Below, one piece after another: positions 44,773-54,277 of a stretch of DNA of 64,000 nucleotides. Within the stretch, counting starts at the first letter, position 1, and each line of letters opens with the position of its first letter. The position numbers were made by a program, and so were the translations under genes. The DNA comes from Denitromonas sp. Lineage in GTDB: Bacteria > Pseudomonadota > Gammaproteobacteria > Burkholderiales > Rhodocyclaceae. The stretch covers positions 4,554,001 to 4,618,000 of the forward strand of contig NZ_JAUCBR010000004.1 of the NCBI RefSeq assembly GCF_034676725.1, read 5' to 3'. Under the pieces are notes generated by a model that saw nothing but the letters and a program-made list of their open reading frames with translations, did no database searches and was not told where the DNA came from.

Positions 44773-45963
44773 TTACTGCACGGTTTCCATCACCGTCCAT
44801 TCACCGCCCTTGACCTGGTACAGGGTGATGCCGCCCGACTTGAGGTCGCCCTTTTCGTCGTAAGCGATATTGCTGGAGGTAATACCGGCAAACTGGATCG
44901 CGGCCAGCTTCGGCAGATAGGCTGCCGGCTCGGCCGAGTCGGCCTGCTTCATGGCCTCGATCATGGCGCGGGTGGCGTCGTAGGCATACGGCGAGTAGAT
45001 CTCGACCTCGGCGCCGAACTTGGCCTTGTAGCGCTCGGCGTAGTCAGTGCCGCCGGGCATCTGCGCCAGCGGCACGCCAGCCAGCGAGGCGATCGCGCCC
45101 TCGGCGGCATCGCCGGCCAGCTTGACGAAGGTGGGCGACTTGACCATCTCGCCACCCATGAACTTGGCTTCGATCCCCAGCTGCTTGAGCTGCTTGACCA
45201 TCGGGCCGGCCTGGGCGTCGGCGCCGCCGTAGTAGATCAGGTCCGGCGCGGTGCTCTTGATGTTGGTGAGAATGGCCGAGAAATCGGTGGCCTTGTCATT
45301 GGTGAATTCGCGCTTGACGATCTCGCCGCCAGCGGCCTTGACGGCCTTCTCGAACTCATCGGCCAGGCCCTGGCCGTAGGCGGTGCGGTCATCGATGATG
45401 GCGACCTTCTTGGCTTCCAGCTTCTCGACCGCAAACTTGCCGGCCACCGAGCCCTGCTGGGTGTCGGAGGTCATGGCGCGGAAGGTGGTCTTGTAGCCCT
45501 GGGCGGTGTAGACCGGCGAGGTGGCCATGGCGATCTGCGGAATGCCGGCGTCCGAATACACCTTGGAGGCCGGGATCGAGGTGCCCGAGTTGAAGTGGCC
45601 GATCATGCCGTTGATGCCTTCATCAACCAGCTTCTGGGCCACCGAGGTGCCGGTTTTCGGGTCGGCCATGTCGTCTTCGGACATCAGCTCGAAACGCACC
45701 GGCTTGCCGCCCAGCATGGGCTTGGCGGCATTGGCCTCGTCCACCGCCAGCACGACGCCGTTCTGCATTTCCTTGCCATAGTGGGCCTGCGGGCCGGTGA
45801 GCGGCGCGGCAAAGCCGAGCTTGACCACCATTTCGGCAACCGGGGCCGGCGCGGCGGGTGCAGCGGCGGTCTCCGGGGCCTTGGCTTCTTCCTTGCCGCA
45901 GGCACTGACCAGGGTGGCAGCCACTGCCAGCGCCGACAGTTTGATCATCATTCTACGTTCCAC
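44773..45963 (-). CDS. Branched-chain amino acid ABC transporter binding lipoprotein (LivJ/LivK type)
   Basis: 396 residues. The lipoprotein signal MIKLSALAVAATLVSACG has the lipobox VSAC, followed by an Ala/Pro-rich linker. The binding domain is of the Peripla_BP_6 type: VKLGFAAPLTGPQAHYGKEM, then NGMIGHFNSGTSIPASKVYSD, AIIDDRTAYGQGLADEFEKAV and GGADAQAGPMVKQLKQLG. It captures leucine/isoleucine/valine or related amides for an ABC importer, but no permease or ATPase gene is adjacent and a terminator follows directly. A stand-alone binding protein like this often serves a transporter encoded elsewhere. Confidence 0.9.
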   Translation of the reverse strand: MERRMMIKLSALAVAATLVSACGKEEAKAPETAAAPAAPAPVAEMVVKLGFAAPLTGPQAHYGKEMQNGVVLAVDEANAAKPMLGGKPVRFELMSEDDMADPKTGTSVAQKLVDEGINGMIGHFNSGTSIPASKVYSDAGIPQIAMATSPVYTAQGYKTTFRAMTSDTQQGSVAGKFAVEKLEAKKVAIIDDRTAYGQGLADEFEKAVKAAGGEIVKREFTNDKATDFSAILTNIKSTAPDLIYYGGADAQAGPMVKQLKQLGIEAKFMGGEMVKSPTFVKLAGDAAEGAIASLAGVPLAQMPGGTDYAERYKAKFGAEVEIYSPYAYDATRAMIEAMKQADSAEPAAYLPKLAAIQFAGITSSNIAYDEKGDLKSGGITLYQVKGGEWTVMETVQ

Positions 45964-46068
45964 GGGGTCGTCTCCTTGTTGTGTCGTGGTTCAGCACAAA
46001 CGACCGGCACCGCCGCATGGGCGGGCCGCCGTCTCATTCATGGTGTGGTTGGGCCATGCCCCATTTGC

Positions 46069-49000
46069 TCAGTTCGAAATGGCCATCAGGCTGGCATTGC
46101 CGCCGGCGGCCGCGGTGTTGATGCTGACCGTGCGCTCGATCACCAGGCGCGTCAGATCGTAGGCCTGCCCCGGGCACAGCAGCGATACGATCGGGCCGGG
46201 ACGACCGGCCAGCGTGCGCCGCAAATCATCTGCGTCCGCGGCCTCGCCGTCAAATAGCAGCACCTCGAATGGCTGGGCCATGACATCGGCCACCACGCTC
46301 ACCCGCTGCCGCACGGGCTCGGGCAAGGCCGCCACCAGGGTATCGAGCCCCGGACGCGCCGCCAGCGCGATCTGGCTGCCGGTCGCCAGCGTGGCGGCGA
46401 TCTGGTGCAGCCAGGCGGCGTTGGCCCCGGCCACGCCGGCGAGCTGGGCGCGCGGGAGGAAGCGGATCCGGTTGTCTTCGCCGGTCGGGCCGGTCAGGAC
46501 CAGCGTCCGGCCGGCCATGGAGGTGTGCCGATAATCGTCGAAGCGGTCGCGCAACACCCCCACCGCGTCACCGTCGATAAACGCGCGTGCCGGCCCATCG
46601 AGCCACTCGGCAAACGCGTCGAGCGTGGGGTCGGCCAACGGCGCCTGGCTGAGCGCTTCGTGCGGCCCGGCGGCGCCGCGCACCAGCCGGTGCAGGTACA
46701 GCGGCCCGCCGGCCTTCGGTCCGGTGCCCGACAGGCCCTCGCCGCCGAAGGGCTGCACGCCGACCACGGCACCGATGATGTTGCGGTTCACATAGATATT
46801 GCCGACATGGGCGCGGCTGGCAACAAAGGCGATCGACTCGTCGATGCGCGAATGCACGCCGAGCGTCAGGCCGTAGCCGGTAGCGTTGATGGCCTCAACC
46901 AGCACGCCCAGATCCTGCGCACGGTAGCGCAGCACATGCAACACCGGGCCGAACACCTCGCGCTTGAGGCTGGCCAGCGAGCTGATCTCGATCAGCGTCG
47001 GCGCCATGAAGGTGCCGCCGGCGCAAGTCTCGGGCAGCGGCATGGCGGAGCAGTCGAAGCGATCGCGCATTGCGGCCACATGGGCTTCGAGCTGGTCGCG
47101 GGCGGCAGCGTCGATGACCGGGCCGATGTCGTTGCGCACGTCCTCAGGCGGCCCGATGCGCAGTTCGGCCAGGGCGCCCTTGAGCATGGCCAGGGTGCGG
47201 TCGTAGATCTCGTCCTGCAGGCACAGCACACGCAGCGCCGAGCAGCGCTGGCCGGCCGAGTCGTAGCTGGAGGCGATGACGTCGGCCACGACCTGCTCGG
47301 GCAGCGCGGTGGAATCGACGATCAGCGCGTTCTGGCCACCGGTCTCGGCAATCAGCGGAATGTCACCGCCGCGCTCGGCCAGGGTGCGCTGGATCAGGCG
47401 CGCGACCTCGGTCGAGCCGGTGAACATCACCCCGCAGGTGCGCGCATCGGCCACCAGCGCGGCACCCACCACTTCGCCGGTGCCCGGCAGGAACTGCAGC
47501 GCGGCCAGCGGCACGCCGGCGGCATGGAACAGCGCCACGGCGCGGGCGGCGATCAGCGGCGTCTGCTCGGCCGGCTTGGCCAGCACCGGGTTGCCGGCGG
47601 CCAACGCCGCGGCCACCTGCCCGGTGAAGATGGCGAGCGGGAAGTTCCACGGGCTGATGCACACCACCGGGCCCAGCGGCGGATGGGCCACCGGGTCAAA
47701 ATGGTCGGCCGCCTGACGCGCATAGTAGCGGCAGAAATCGACCGCCTCGCGGATCTCGGCGATGGCGTTGGCAAAGGTCTTGCCGGCTTCGCGCACGATC
47801 AGGGCGATCAGTTCGGGGGCGGCGGCCTCCATCGCGTCGGCGGCTGCCAGTAGCATGGCGGCGCGTTGCGGTGCGGGCGTGGCGGCCCACTCGGGGGCGA
47901 TGTCGGCCGCGGCAGCCAGCGCCGCCTGCACGGTGGCGGCGTCGGCTTCGATCACCGAGCCGACCACGTCGTCGCGACGCGCCGGGTTGGTGACGGGCTG
48001 CGGCGTGCCACCCGCCGTCGCCCCGGCGACCATCGGCTGCACCGCCACCGGCATGGCGCGCGAGGCGTCCAGCGCCTCGGCCAGGCGGGTGCGGACCGCT
48101 TCGCTGGACAGATCGAAGCCGAGCGAGTTGGCGCGCGCCGCGCCATACAGATCGCGCGGCAGGGCAATGGCCGGGTGCGGCGCGCCGGCCAGGCGGGCGG
48201 CGATGTCGACCGGGTCGGCGATCAGCTCTTCGACCGGCACGTTCTCGTCCACGATGCGATTGACGAAGCTGGAGTTGGCGCCGTTTTCGAGCAGGCGGCG
48301 CACCAGGTAGGCGAGCAGGGTTTCATGGTTGCCCACCGGCGCGTAGATGCGCACCAGCCGGCCCAGTTTGTCGGCGCCGACCACCTGGTCGTAGAGCGTC
48401 TCGCCCATGCCGTGCAGGCACTGGAATTCATAGTCGCCGAGGCGGTAGTTGCCCTCGGCCATGTGATACACCGCCGCCAGCGTGTGGGCGTTGTGGGTGG
48501 CGAACTGCGGATAGACCGCATCGCGCGCGGCCAGCAGCTTGCGCGCGCAGGCGAGGTAGGACACATCGGTGTACACCTTGCGGGTATACACCGGGTAACC
48601 GGGCAGGCCGTCGATCTGGGCGCGCTTGATCTCGCTGTCCCAGTAGGCGCCCTTGACCAGGCGGATCATCAGCCGGTGGCCGCTGCGGCGGGCCAGGTCG
48701 ATGATGAAGTCGAGCACCGCCGGGGCGCGCTTCTGGTAGGCCTGCACCACGAAACCGATACCGTCCCAGCCGGCCAGCTCGGGGTCGAGCGCCAGCGCTT
48801 CGAGCAGGTCGAGCGAGGGGTCGAGGCGGTCGGCCTCCTCGGCGTCGATGTTCAGACCGATGTTGTAACCCTTGGCGAGCAGGCACAGCGCCTTCAGGCG
48901 CGGCAGCAGTTCGCGCATGACGCGGTCGCGCTGCGCCCACACATAGCGCGGATGCAGGGCCGACAGCTTGACCGAGATGCCGTTGCCGTCGACCACCCCG

Positions 49001-49734
49001 CGCTGGCCGGCGTCCTGGCCGATGGCGTGGATGGCGGCTTCATAGTCGCGGGTGTAGCGCTCGGCGTCGGCGGCGGTCATGGCCGCTTCGCCAAGCATGT
49101 CGAAGGAATAGCGATAGCCGCGCTTCTCGCAGGCCTTGGCGCGCTCGAGCGCTTCGTTGATGTCCTGCCCGGTGACGAACTGCTCGCCGAGCATGCGCAT
49201 GGCCAGGTCCATGCCCTTGCGGATCAGCGGCTCACCGCCACGGGCAACGATGCGGTTGAGCGCAGCGCCGAGGCGCTTCTCGCTGTTGGTGGACACCAGG
49301 CGGCCAGTAATCAGCAGCCCCCAGGTGGCCGCATTGACGAACAGCGAGGGGCTCTGCCCGATGTGGGCACGCCAGTCGCCGCGGGCGATCTTGTCGCGGA
49401 TCAGCTTGTCGGCGGTGGCCCGGTCGGGCACGCGCAGCAAGGCCTCGGCCAGACACATCAGCGCCACGCCCTCCTGGCTGGAGAGCGAGAATTCCTTCAT
49501 CAGCGCGTCCACGCCGCTGGAGCGGGTGCGCTTCTCGCGCAGACCGACCACCAGCTTGCGCGCCAGCTCGTGGATCTGCATGCCGAGCCTGGCATCGGTC
49601 CGCGCGGCGGCGACCAGTGCCGGCACGCACACCGGCTCGGGGGTGCGATAGGCCGCATCGATCGCCTGCCGCAAGGCGCCGCGATCCTCCCGGGTGAGCG
49701 CCGCGGCGGCGCGGCTTTCGGGTGACAGGGCCAT
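46069..49734 (-). CDS. putA: Bifunctional proline dehydrogenase / pyrroline-5-carboxylate dehydrogenase
   Basis: 1221 residues from the Met at 49734 (MALSPESRAAAALTREDRG). The frame stays open to 50223, but the extra residues are compositionally biased and not family-like. There is no ribbon-helix-helix DNA-binding domain at the N-terminus, so this is the non-regulatory form. The proline dehydrogenase barrel covers about 180-480 (RYSFDMLGEAAMT, GISVKLSALHPRY, RLVKGAYWDSEIKRAQ). The aldehyde dehydrogenase spans about 560-1010 (FTGSTEVARLI, ETGGQNALIVDS, and the catalytic Cys in SAGQRCSALRVLCL). A C-terminal ALDH-like domain follows. It oxidises proline to glutamate. The next gene upstream (fbp) has its own terminator. 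Confidence 0.95.
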   Translation of the reverse strand: MALSPESRAAAALTREDRGALRQAIDAAYRTPEPVCVPALVAAARTDARLGMQIHELARKLVVGLREKRTRSSGVDALMKEFSLSSQEGVALMCLAEALLRVPDRATADKLIRDKIARGDWRAHIGQSPSLFVNAATWGLLITGRLVSTNSEKRLGAALNRIVARGGEPLIRKGMDLAMRMLGEQFVTGQDINEALERAKACEKRGYRYSFDMLGEAAMTAADAERYTRDYEAAIHAIGQDAGQRGVVDGNGISVKLSALHPRYVWAQRDRVMRELLPRLKALCLLAKGYNIGLNIDAEEADRLDPSLDLLEALALDPELAGWDGIGFVVQAYQKRAPAVLDFIIDLARRSGHRLMIRLVKGAYWDSEIKRAQIDGLPGYPVYTRKVYTDVSYLACARKLLAARDAVYPQFATHNAHTLAAVYHMAEGNYRLGDYEFQCLHGMGETLYDQVVGADKLGRLVRIYAPVGNHETLLAYLVRRLLENGANSSFVNRIVDENVPVEELIADPVDIAARLAGAPHPAIALPRDLYGAARANSLGFDLSSEAVRTRLAEALDASRAMPVAVQPMVAGATAGGTPQPVTNPARRDDVVGSVIEADAATVQAALAAAADIAPEWAATPAPQRAAMLLAAADAMEAAAPELIALIVREAGKTFANAIAEIREAVDFCRYYARQAADHFDPVAHPPLGPVVCISPWNFPLAIFTGQVAAALAAGNPVLAKPAEQTPLIAARAVALFHAAGVPLAALQFLPGTGEVVGAALVADARTCGVMFTGSTEVARLIQRTLAERGGDIPLIAETGGQNALIVDSTALPEQVVADVIASSYDSAGQRCSALRVLCLQDEIYDRTLAMLKGALAELRIGPPEDVRNDIGPVIDAAARDQLEAHVAAMRDRFDCSAMPLPETCAGGTFMAPTLIEISSLASLKREVFGPVLHVLRYRAQDLGVLVEAINATGYGLTLGVHSRIDESIAFVASRAHVGNIYVNRNIIGAVVGVQPFGGEGLSGTGPKAGGPLYLHRLVRGAAGPHEALSQAPLADPTLDAFAEWLDGPARAFIDGDAVGVLRDRFDDYRHTSMAGRTLVLTGPTGEDNRIRFLPRAQLAGVAGANAAWLHQIAATLATGSQIALAARPGLDTLVAALPEPVRQRVSVVADVMAQPFEVLLFDGEAADADDLRRTLAGRPGPIVSLLCPGQAYDLTRLVIERTVSINTAAAGGNASLMAISN

Positions 49735-49963
49735 GGCAAGACTCCTTGTGACCGGGCAGAGCGGTGCGGTGCCCGGCAAAATGCGGGTTGGGAGGAACAA
49801 CTGGGCGACCATCTCAGGCCGCCAAGCCCCGCAGTCTAAGGTCTCCCGATCGGCAGGTAAATCGACCGGAGGGCCCGATCGACGTACTTGGCAAGACCAT
49901 TTCCCGCGCCGAAAGAGAAGGAAATATTCGCCCTCCCCGGCCCGCCTCCGGACGGGGTCGCGC

Positions 49964-49995
49964 AAAAAAAAACCGCGGCCAGATTTCGGCCGCGG
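49964..49995 (-). terminator. Rho-independent terminator of fbp
   Basis: Perfect stem CCGCGGCC (49973-49980) and GGCCGCGG (49988-49995) with a six-base loop. On the minus strand the hairpin is followed by nine T (49972-49964). It is 24 bases after the fbp stop. The rest of the 284-base gap (49735-50018) holds the putA leader and no further gene that I can support. Confidence 0.93.
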
Positions 49996-50018
49996 CGGTC
50001 GGGGCGGCGGGGCCGCGA

Positions 50019-51020
50019 TCAGTCTTCGGCGTGATAGCGCGTGACCCGCTCGACCTCGTTGCGCGAGCCCAGAATCACCGGCACGCGCTGGTGCAGGCGG
50101 GTGGGTGCCACGTCGAGAATCCGCTCGCGGCCGGTGGTGGCAGCGCCGCCGGCCTGCTCGACGATCATCGCCATCGGGTTCGCTTCGTACATCAGGCGCA
50201 GCTTGCCGCCCTGGGCACGGCATTTTTCATCGATCGGATACATGAACACCCCGCCCCGCGTGAGGATGCGGTGCACATCGGCCACCATCGAGGCCACCCA
50301 GCGCATGTTGAAATCGCGACCGCGCGGCCCGGTCTTGCCTTCCTGCATCTCGCTCACATAGCGCTTCACCGGCGCTTCCCAGAAGCGCGCGTTAGAGGCA
50401 TTGATGGCGAACTCATGAGTGTCGACCGGCACCGTCATGAACGGGTGGGTGTAGATGAAGCTGCCCATCTCCCGATCCAGCGTAAAGCCGTGCACACCAT
50501 CGCCGACGGTGAGGATCAGCTGGGTTGACGGGCCATACAGGGCATAGCCCGCGGCGACCTGGTCACGGCCCGGCTGCAGGAACTCGGCCTCGCCCGGCTC
50601 GATGCAGCCTTCCGGACAGCGCAGCACCGAGAAGATGGTGCCGACCGAGATGTTTACGTCGATGTTCGACGAGCCATCGAGCGGATCGAACAGCAGCAGG
50701 TAACCGCCCTTGGGAAACTCGCGCGGGATCGGCCGGATGTCCTCGACCTCTTCCGAGGCCATGCCGGCGAGGTGGCCGCCCCACTCGTTGGCCTGGATCA
50801 GGATCTCGTTGGCGATCACGTCGAGCTTCTTCTGCGCCTCGCCCTGCACATTATCGGAGCCGGCTTCGCCGAGCACGCCGGCGAGCGCGCCTTTCGACAC
50901 GTTGACGCTGATTGCCTTGACCGCCCGCGCCACCACTTCGATGAGCAGGCGCAGGTCGGCGGTGGTGCGCCCGGCGCGCTGCTGCTCGATGAGGAACTGG
51001 GTGAGCGTGATTCGTTGCAT
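50019..51020 (-). CDS. fbp: Fructose-1,6-bisphosphatase class I
   Basis: 333 residues. [20 protein letters not shown] is the metal-binding signature, preceded by [10 protein letters not shown] (second metal site). [17 protein letters not shown] and [20 protein letters not shown] are also typical of the class. The enzyme hydrolyses fructose 1,6-bisphosphate to the 6-phosphate in gluconeogenesis (and in the Calvin cycle if present). It is transcribed divergently from dadA and ends at a strong terminator. Confidence 0.95.
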   Translation of the reverse strand: MQRITLTQFLIEQQRAGRTTADLRLLIEVVARAVKAISVNVSKGALAGVLGEAGSDNVQGEAQKKLDVIANEILIQANEWGGHLAGMASEEVEDIRPIPREFPKGGYLLLFDPLDGSSNIDVNISVGTIFSVLRCPEGCIEPGEAEFLQPGRDQVAAGYALYGPSTQLILTVGDGVHGFTLDREMGSFIYTHPFMTVPVDTHEFAINASNARFWEAPVKRYVSEMQEGKTGPRGRDFNMRWVASMVADVHRILTRGGVFMYPIDEKCRAQGGKLRLMYEANPMAMIVEQAGGAATTGRERILDVAPTRLHQRVPVILGSRNEVERVTRYHAED

Positions 51021-51161
51021 GGAACTGACTCCAAGGGTTCGTAGGTCGTGACTGGCGAATTATCCCGTTTTCGGCGCGTCACTGCACGTTGGCGGTATCA
51101 TGCCCGCTCGCACCCGGCGTTGTCGCTGGTGCTCATCCACCGAAAGCGCACACCGCCCCGC

Positions 51162-52427
51162 ATGCACGTCATGGTTCTGGGCGCCGGTCTGGCCGGCGTC
51201 ACCTCTGCCTGGTATCTGAACAAAGCCGGTTTCGACGTCACCGTCGTCGACCGCCAGAGCGCCCCGGCCATGGAGACCAGCTTCGCCAACGGCGGGCAGA
51301 TCTCGGTGAGCCACCCCGAACCCTGGGCCAACCCGTCGGCGCCGATGACCATCCTGCGCTGGCTGGGGGACGATGCCGCGCCGCTGCGCTTCCGGCCGCA
51401 GGCCGACTGGCGCCAGTGGCGATGGAGCGCGGCGTTCCTGCGCGAGTGCCTGCCCTGGCGCACCGAACGCAACACCGCCGCCATCGCCGCCCTCGCCCGC
51501 TACAGCCGCGAGCAGCTGCGGGCGCTGCGACAGGAAACCGGCATCGACTACCGGCACCAGCAACGCGGCATCCTGCATCTGTTCTTTGGCAAACAGGGCG
51601 CCGACGAACCGGCCAGGCGCGCCGACGCGCTGGCCCGGCTGGGTATTGCCGCCGAACCCTGTGACCTGGAACGCTGCCTGGCCATCGAGCCGGCACTGGC
51701 CCGGCTGGCCCAACCGCTGACCGGCGCGCTGTTTGCGCCGGACGATGAATCGGGCGACGCCCACGCCTTCACCCAGGCCCTGACCCGGCTACTGCAGGCC
51801 AGGGGCGTTCGGTTTCGCTACGACACCCCGATCCACCGCATCCGCCGTGAAGGCGGCCGGGTCATCGATGTCGAGGTGGGACGGGACGACGGCCCTCGCG
51901 AACACCTCGAGGCCAACGCCTACGTGATGTGCCTGGGCAGCCACAGCCCGCTACTGGTGGCGCCATTGGGCGAGTACCTGCCGATCTACCCGGTCAAGGG
52001 CTATTCGGTGACATTGCCCGTGGTCGATGCGGCCCGCTGCCCCGAGGTGAGCCTGACCGACGAGGCGCGGCGCATTGTCTGCTCGCGTTTCGGCGACCAG
52101 TTCCGGGTGGCCGGCACGGCAGAGCTCAATGGCTACGACCTGCAGATTGATGAAGCGCGTTGCCGTAACCTGCTCGACTGGGTGGACAGCAACTTCCCCG
52201 GCGCGACCGATCGCTCCGCCGCGGTGCCCTGGTGCGGCCTGCGCCCGGCAACGCCCAGCAACCGGCCGTTGATCGGCAAGGGCAAGATGATCAATCTGTA
52301 CTACAACACCGGCCACGGTTCGCTGGGCTGGACGCTGGCCTGCGGGTCGGCGGCGGCGTTGGCCGACCTGATGTCGGGCACGCGACCGACGCCGGACTTT
52401 CCGTTTCTCGCGACGCGCTTCGACTAG
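51162..52427 (+). CDS. dadA: D-amino acid dehydrogenase small subunit
   Basis: 421 residues from MHVMVLGAGLAGVTSAWYLN at 51162; an earlier in-frame Met at 51048 adds a non-homologous leader. The dinucleotide-binding GAGLAG motif near residue 6 binds FAD. TSFANGGQISVSHPEPWANP and the C-terminal RPATPSNRPLIGKG with NLYYNTGHGSLGWTLACGSA are characteristic of DadA. It deaminates D-amino acids oxidatively and passes electrons to quinones; D-alanine is the usual substrate. No alanine racemase gene lies next to it. Confidence 0.93.
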   Translation: MHVMVLGAGLAGVTSAWYLNKAGFDVTVVDRQSAPAMETSFANGGQISVSHPEPWANPSAPMTILRWLGDDAAPLRFRPQADWRQWRWSAAFLRECLPWRTERNTAAIAALARYSREQLRALRQETGIDYRHQQRGILHLFFGKQGADEPARRADALARLGIAAEPCDLERCLAIEPALARLAQPLTGALFAPDDESGDAHAFTQALTRLLQARGVRFRYDTPIHRIRREGGRVIDVEVGRDDGPREHLEANAYVMCLGSHSPLLVAPLGEYLPIYPVKGYSVTLPVVDAARCPEVSLTDEARRIVCSRFGDQFRVAGTAELNGYDLQIDEARCRNLLDWVDSNFPGATDRSAAVPWCGLRPATPSNRPLIGKGKMINLYYNTGHGSLGWTLACGSAAALADLMSGTRPTPDFPFLATRFD

Positions 52428-52522
52428 GCCGGCGTGCCGCTGCCGCGCCGCTTCATGGGGTCGAAGCCTTGTCGTGGCATGCCGCGCGCGGGAGGGCGCG
52501 ACGGATTGGCCGCGACATCGGA

Positions 52523-52987
52523 TTAGCCGCCGGCACCAGGACTCGCCGTGCTGCAGCTGACGTCGGCCAGCGCCTCGGGGTTGCCGATCTCGCCGGTCTC
52601 GAAGTTGAAGCCCAGCGTCTGCAGATGGAAGGCCAGCGCGGCATCCATGCCGGTGGCGTGGGTCTCGAACCAGGCCGGCAGTTCATCGGCCAGCCGGCGC
52701 CCCAGGGCCAGGTCACCATTGGCGACGCGCTTGCGCACATCGTTGACCACGGCGAGCACACGATCATGCTCGGCACGGTGGCAGCCGGGAAAATTCACCG
52801 TGTCCATCCAGGCGTTTTCCTGGTCGAAGTGGGCCACCGTGTGCGCCACGAAGGCGTCAAGCCGGTCCAGAAAATCCGCGTCGTCCGCCGCGACCATCGC
52901 GTTGTAGCAGGCGACGAATTCGCGGTGCGTGTCATCCATCGGGCCGAGCCCGAGTTCAAGGTCTTCCGACCATTGCATGATTGCCAT
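52523..52987 (-). CDS. Bacteriohemerythrin
   Basis: 154 residues. All di-iron ligands of the four-helix bundle are present with canonical spacing: H21 (DDTHREF), H53 and E57 (AHFDQE), H70 and H74 (CHRAEH), and H110 with D115 (ETHATGMD). It is a single-domain oxygen-binding protein that may store or carry oxygen to respiratory enzymes or buffer it in microaerobic conditions. It is monocistronic, with about 120 bases to sspB upstream (an inverted repeat lies between) and 95 bases to the convergent dadA. Confidence 0.93.
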   Translation of the reverse strand: MAIMQWSEDLELGLGPMDDTHREFVACYNAMVAADDADFLDRLDAFVAHTVAHFDQENAWMDTVNFPGCHRAEHDRVLAVVNDVRKRVANGDLALGRRLADELPAWFETHATGMDAALAFHLQTLGFNFETGEIGNPEALADVSCSTASPGAGG

Positions 52988-53060
52988 AGTGCTCTCCTCG
53001 GCACGTCCTGACCTCGCTTATAGCGGAGGCGTGACGGCGAGTGGGTGACACACATCAATG

Positions 53061-53095
53061 TTGCGCCACCGCCCGACCCACGGGCGGTGGCGCAA
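53061..53095. terminator. 14-bp inverted repeat downstream of sspB
   Basis: Arms TTGCGCCACCGCCC (53061-53074) and GGGCGGTGGCGCAA (53082-53095) with a seven-base loop, 11 bases past the sspB stop. There is no proper T-tract on the minus strand. It is a strong structure that could end the pet-ssp transcript. Confidence 0.6.
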
Positions 53096-53106
53096 GATGA
53101 AGCGGA

Positions 53107-53532
53107 TTACTTGATGATCTTGAGGTGGCTGCGGCCTGCGGCCGGCTTGTCGCCGCCCGACGGTGGCGGCGTCGGTTCATCCGGCGCGTCGTCGGCATCC
53201 TCGACCGTGGCGCCCTCGAAAACCTCGGGCTCGAACGCCATGCCGTGACCGTTTTCCTGGGCATACACCGCCAGCACATTGGCGACGGGGATCCGCACCC
53301 ACTGCGCCACACCGCCAAAACGCGCCTGGAACTGGATCATGTCATTGCCCATGTCCAGCTGGTGCGTGGCGTCGAAACTGACATCCAGCACGATCTGGCC
53401 TTCGCGCGCCGTCCCGGGCGGGATGCGCACATGCTCGTCGGCCACGGCAGCGAGATAGGGCGTAAAGCCCTGGTCCGTGCACCAGGCATGGATGGCGCGA
53501 ATCAGGTAAGGCTTGGTGGAGACTTCAGACAT
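53107..53532 (-). CDS. sspB: ClpXP protease specificity-enhancing factor SspB
   Basis: 141 residues from MSEVSTKPYLIRAIHAWCTD (start at 53532). The core HVRIPPGTAREGQIVLDVSF and DMIQFQARFGGVAQWVRIPV is the ssrA-tag-binding barrel. After a Glu/Asp/Pro-rich linker the protein ends with AAGRSHLKIIK, the short C-terminal ClpX-docking tail (LKxIK). It tethers tagged proteins to ClpXP. The gene follows sspA by about 60 bases, the common betaproteobacterial pairing. Confidence 0.94.
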   Translation of the reverse strand: MSEVSTKPYLIRAIHAWCTDQGFTPYLAAVADEHVRIPPGTAREGQIVLDVSFDATHQLDMGNDMIQFQARFGGVAQWVRIPVANVLAVYAQENGHGMAFEPEVFEGATVEDADDAPDEPTPPPSGGDKPAAGRSHLKIIK

Positions 53533-53589
53533 AAGACTTCCTGCAACACACGCCCGGGGCGGCCGCCAGGCCGACCCCGGGGGCATGAA

Positions 53590-54186
53590 TCAACGACGCA
53601 TGACCTTCTCGGACGGCGTCAGCGAATCGATGAAACCCTGACGGCTGAACACCCGCTCGGCGTACTTCATGAGCGGCGCGGCGGCCTTGGGCAAGTCGAT
53701 GCCGTAGTGCTCCAGGCGCCACAGCAGCGGCGCGACGGCCACGTCGAGCATCGAGAAGTCGTCGCCGAGCATGAACTTCTGGTTGGCGAACATCGGTGCC
53801 AGCTGGGTCAGCTGCTCGCGCACCTGGGCACGCACCTTGTCGGCGCCCTTCTGGTTCTTCTCCAGCAGATCGATGCCGGCGAACAGCTCCTGCTCGAAGG
53901 TGTGCAGGAACTGGCGGGCACGCGCGCGCATGATCGGGTCGGGCGGCATCAGCTGCGGATGCGGGAAGCGCTCGTCGATGTACTCGTTGATGATGTTGGC
54001 CTCGTGCAGCACCAGGTCGCGATCGACCAGCACCGGCACGCGGTTGTAGGGATTGATCACGGCGATGTCTTCAGGCTTGTGGTCGAGATCGACATCGATC
54101 ACCTGAAAATCCATGCCTTTTTCAAAGAGCACGATCCGGCAGCGGTGGCTGAACGGGTCCGTCGTACCGGAATACAGATTCATCAT
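53590..54186 (-). CDS. sspA: Stringent starvation protein A (GST fold)
   Basis: 198 residues from MMNLYSGTTDPFSHRCRIVL; the second Met (54183) is an alternative. A thioredoxin-like N-terminal domain (NPYNRVPVLVDRDLVLHEAN) and an all-helical C-terminal domain form the GST fold. SspA binds RNA polymerase and acts in stationary-phase and acid-stress regulation. The position after petC and before sspB is conserved in many Betaproteobacteria. Confidence 0.94.
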   Translation of the reverse strand: MMNLYSGTTDPFSHRCRIVLFEKGMDFQVIDVDLDHKPEDIAVINPYNRVPVLVDRDLVLHEANIINEYIDERFPHPQLMPPDPIMRARARQFLHTFEQELFAGIDLLEKNQKGADKVRAQVREQLTQLAPMFANQKFMLGDDFSMLDVAVAPLLWRLEHYGIDLPKAAAPLMKYAERVFSRQGFIDSLTPSEKVMRR

Positions 54187-54277
54187 GACAGTAACAGCTC
54201 CATGAATGCTGAACGCCGCATGCCCAAAGGCATACGGCGCCAATGATCATCGGAGGCCGCCGGCGGCGGCCCGCCGA

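Noticed and set aside
49735..50223. N-terminal extension of PutA to position 50223
   Set aside because: The added residues overlap the fbp gene and its terminator and are Arg/Pro-rich; the family begins near the Met at 49734.
50660..50680. GTTCGAC in fbp as a frameshift
   Set aside because: On the coding strand it encodes SSNID of the DGSSNIDVN signature in frame; no break.
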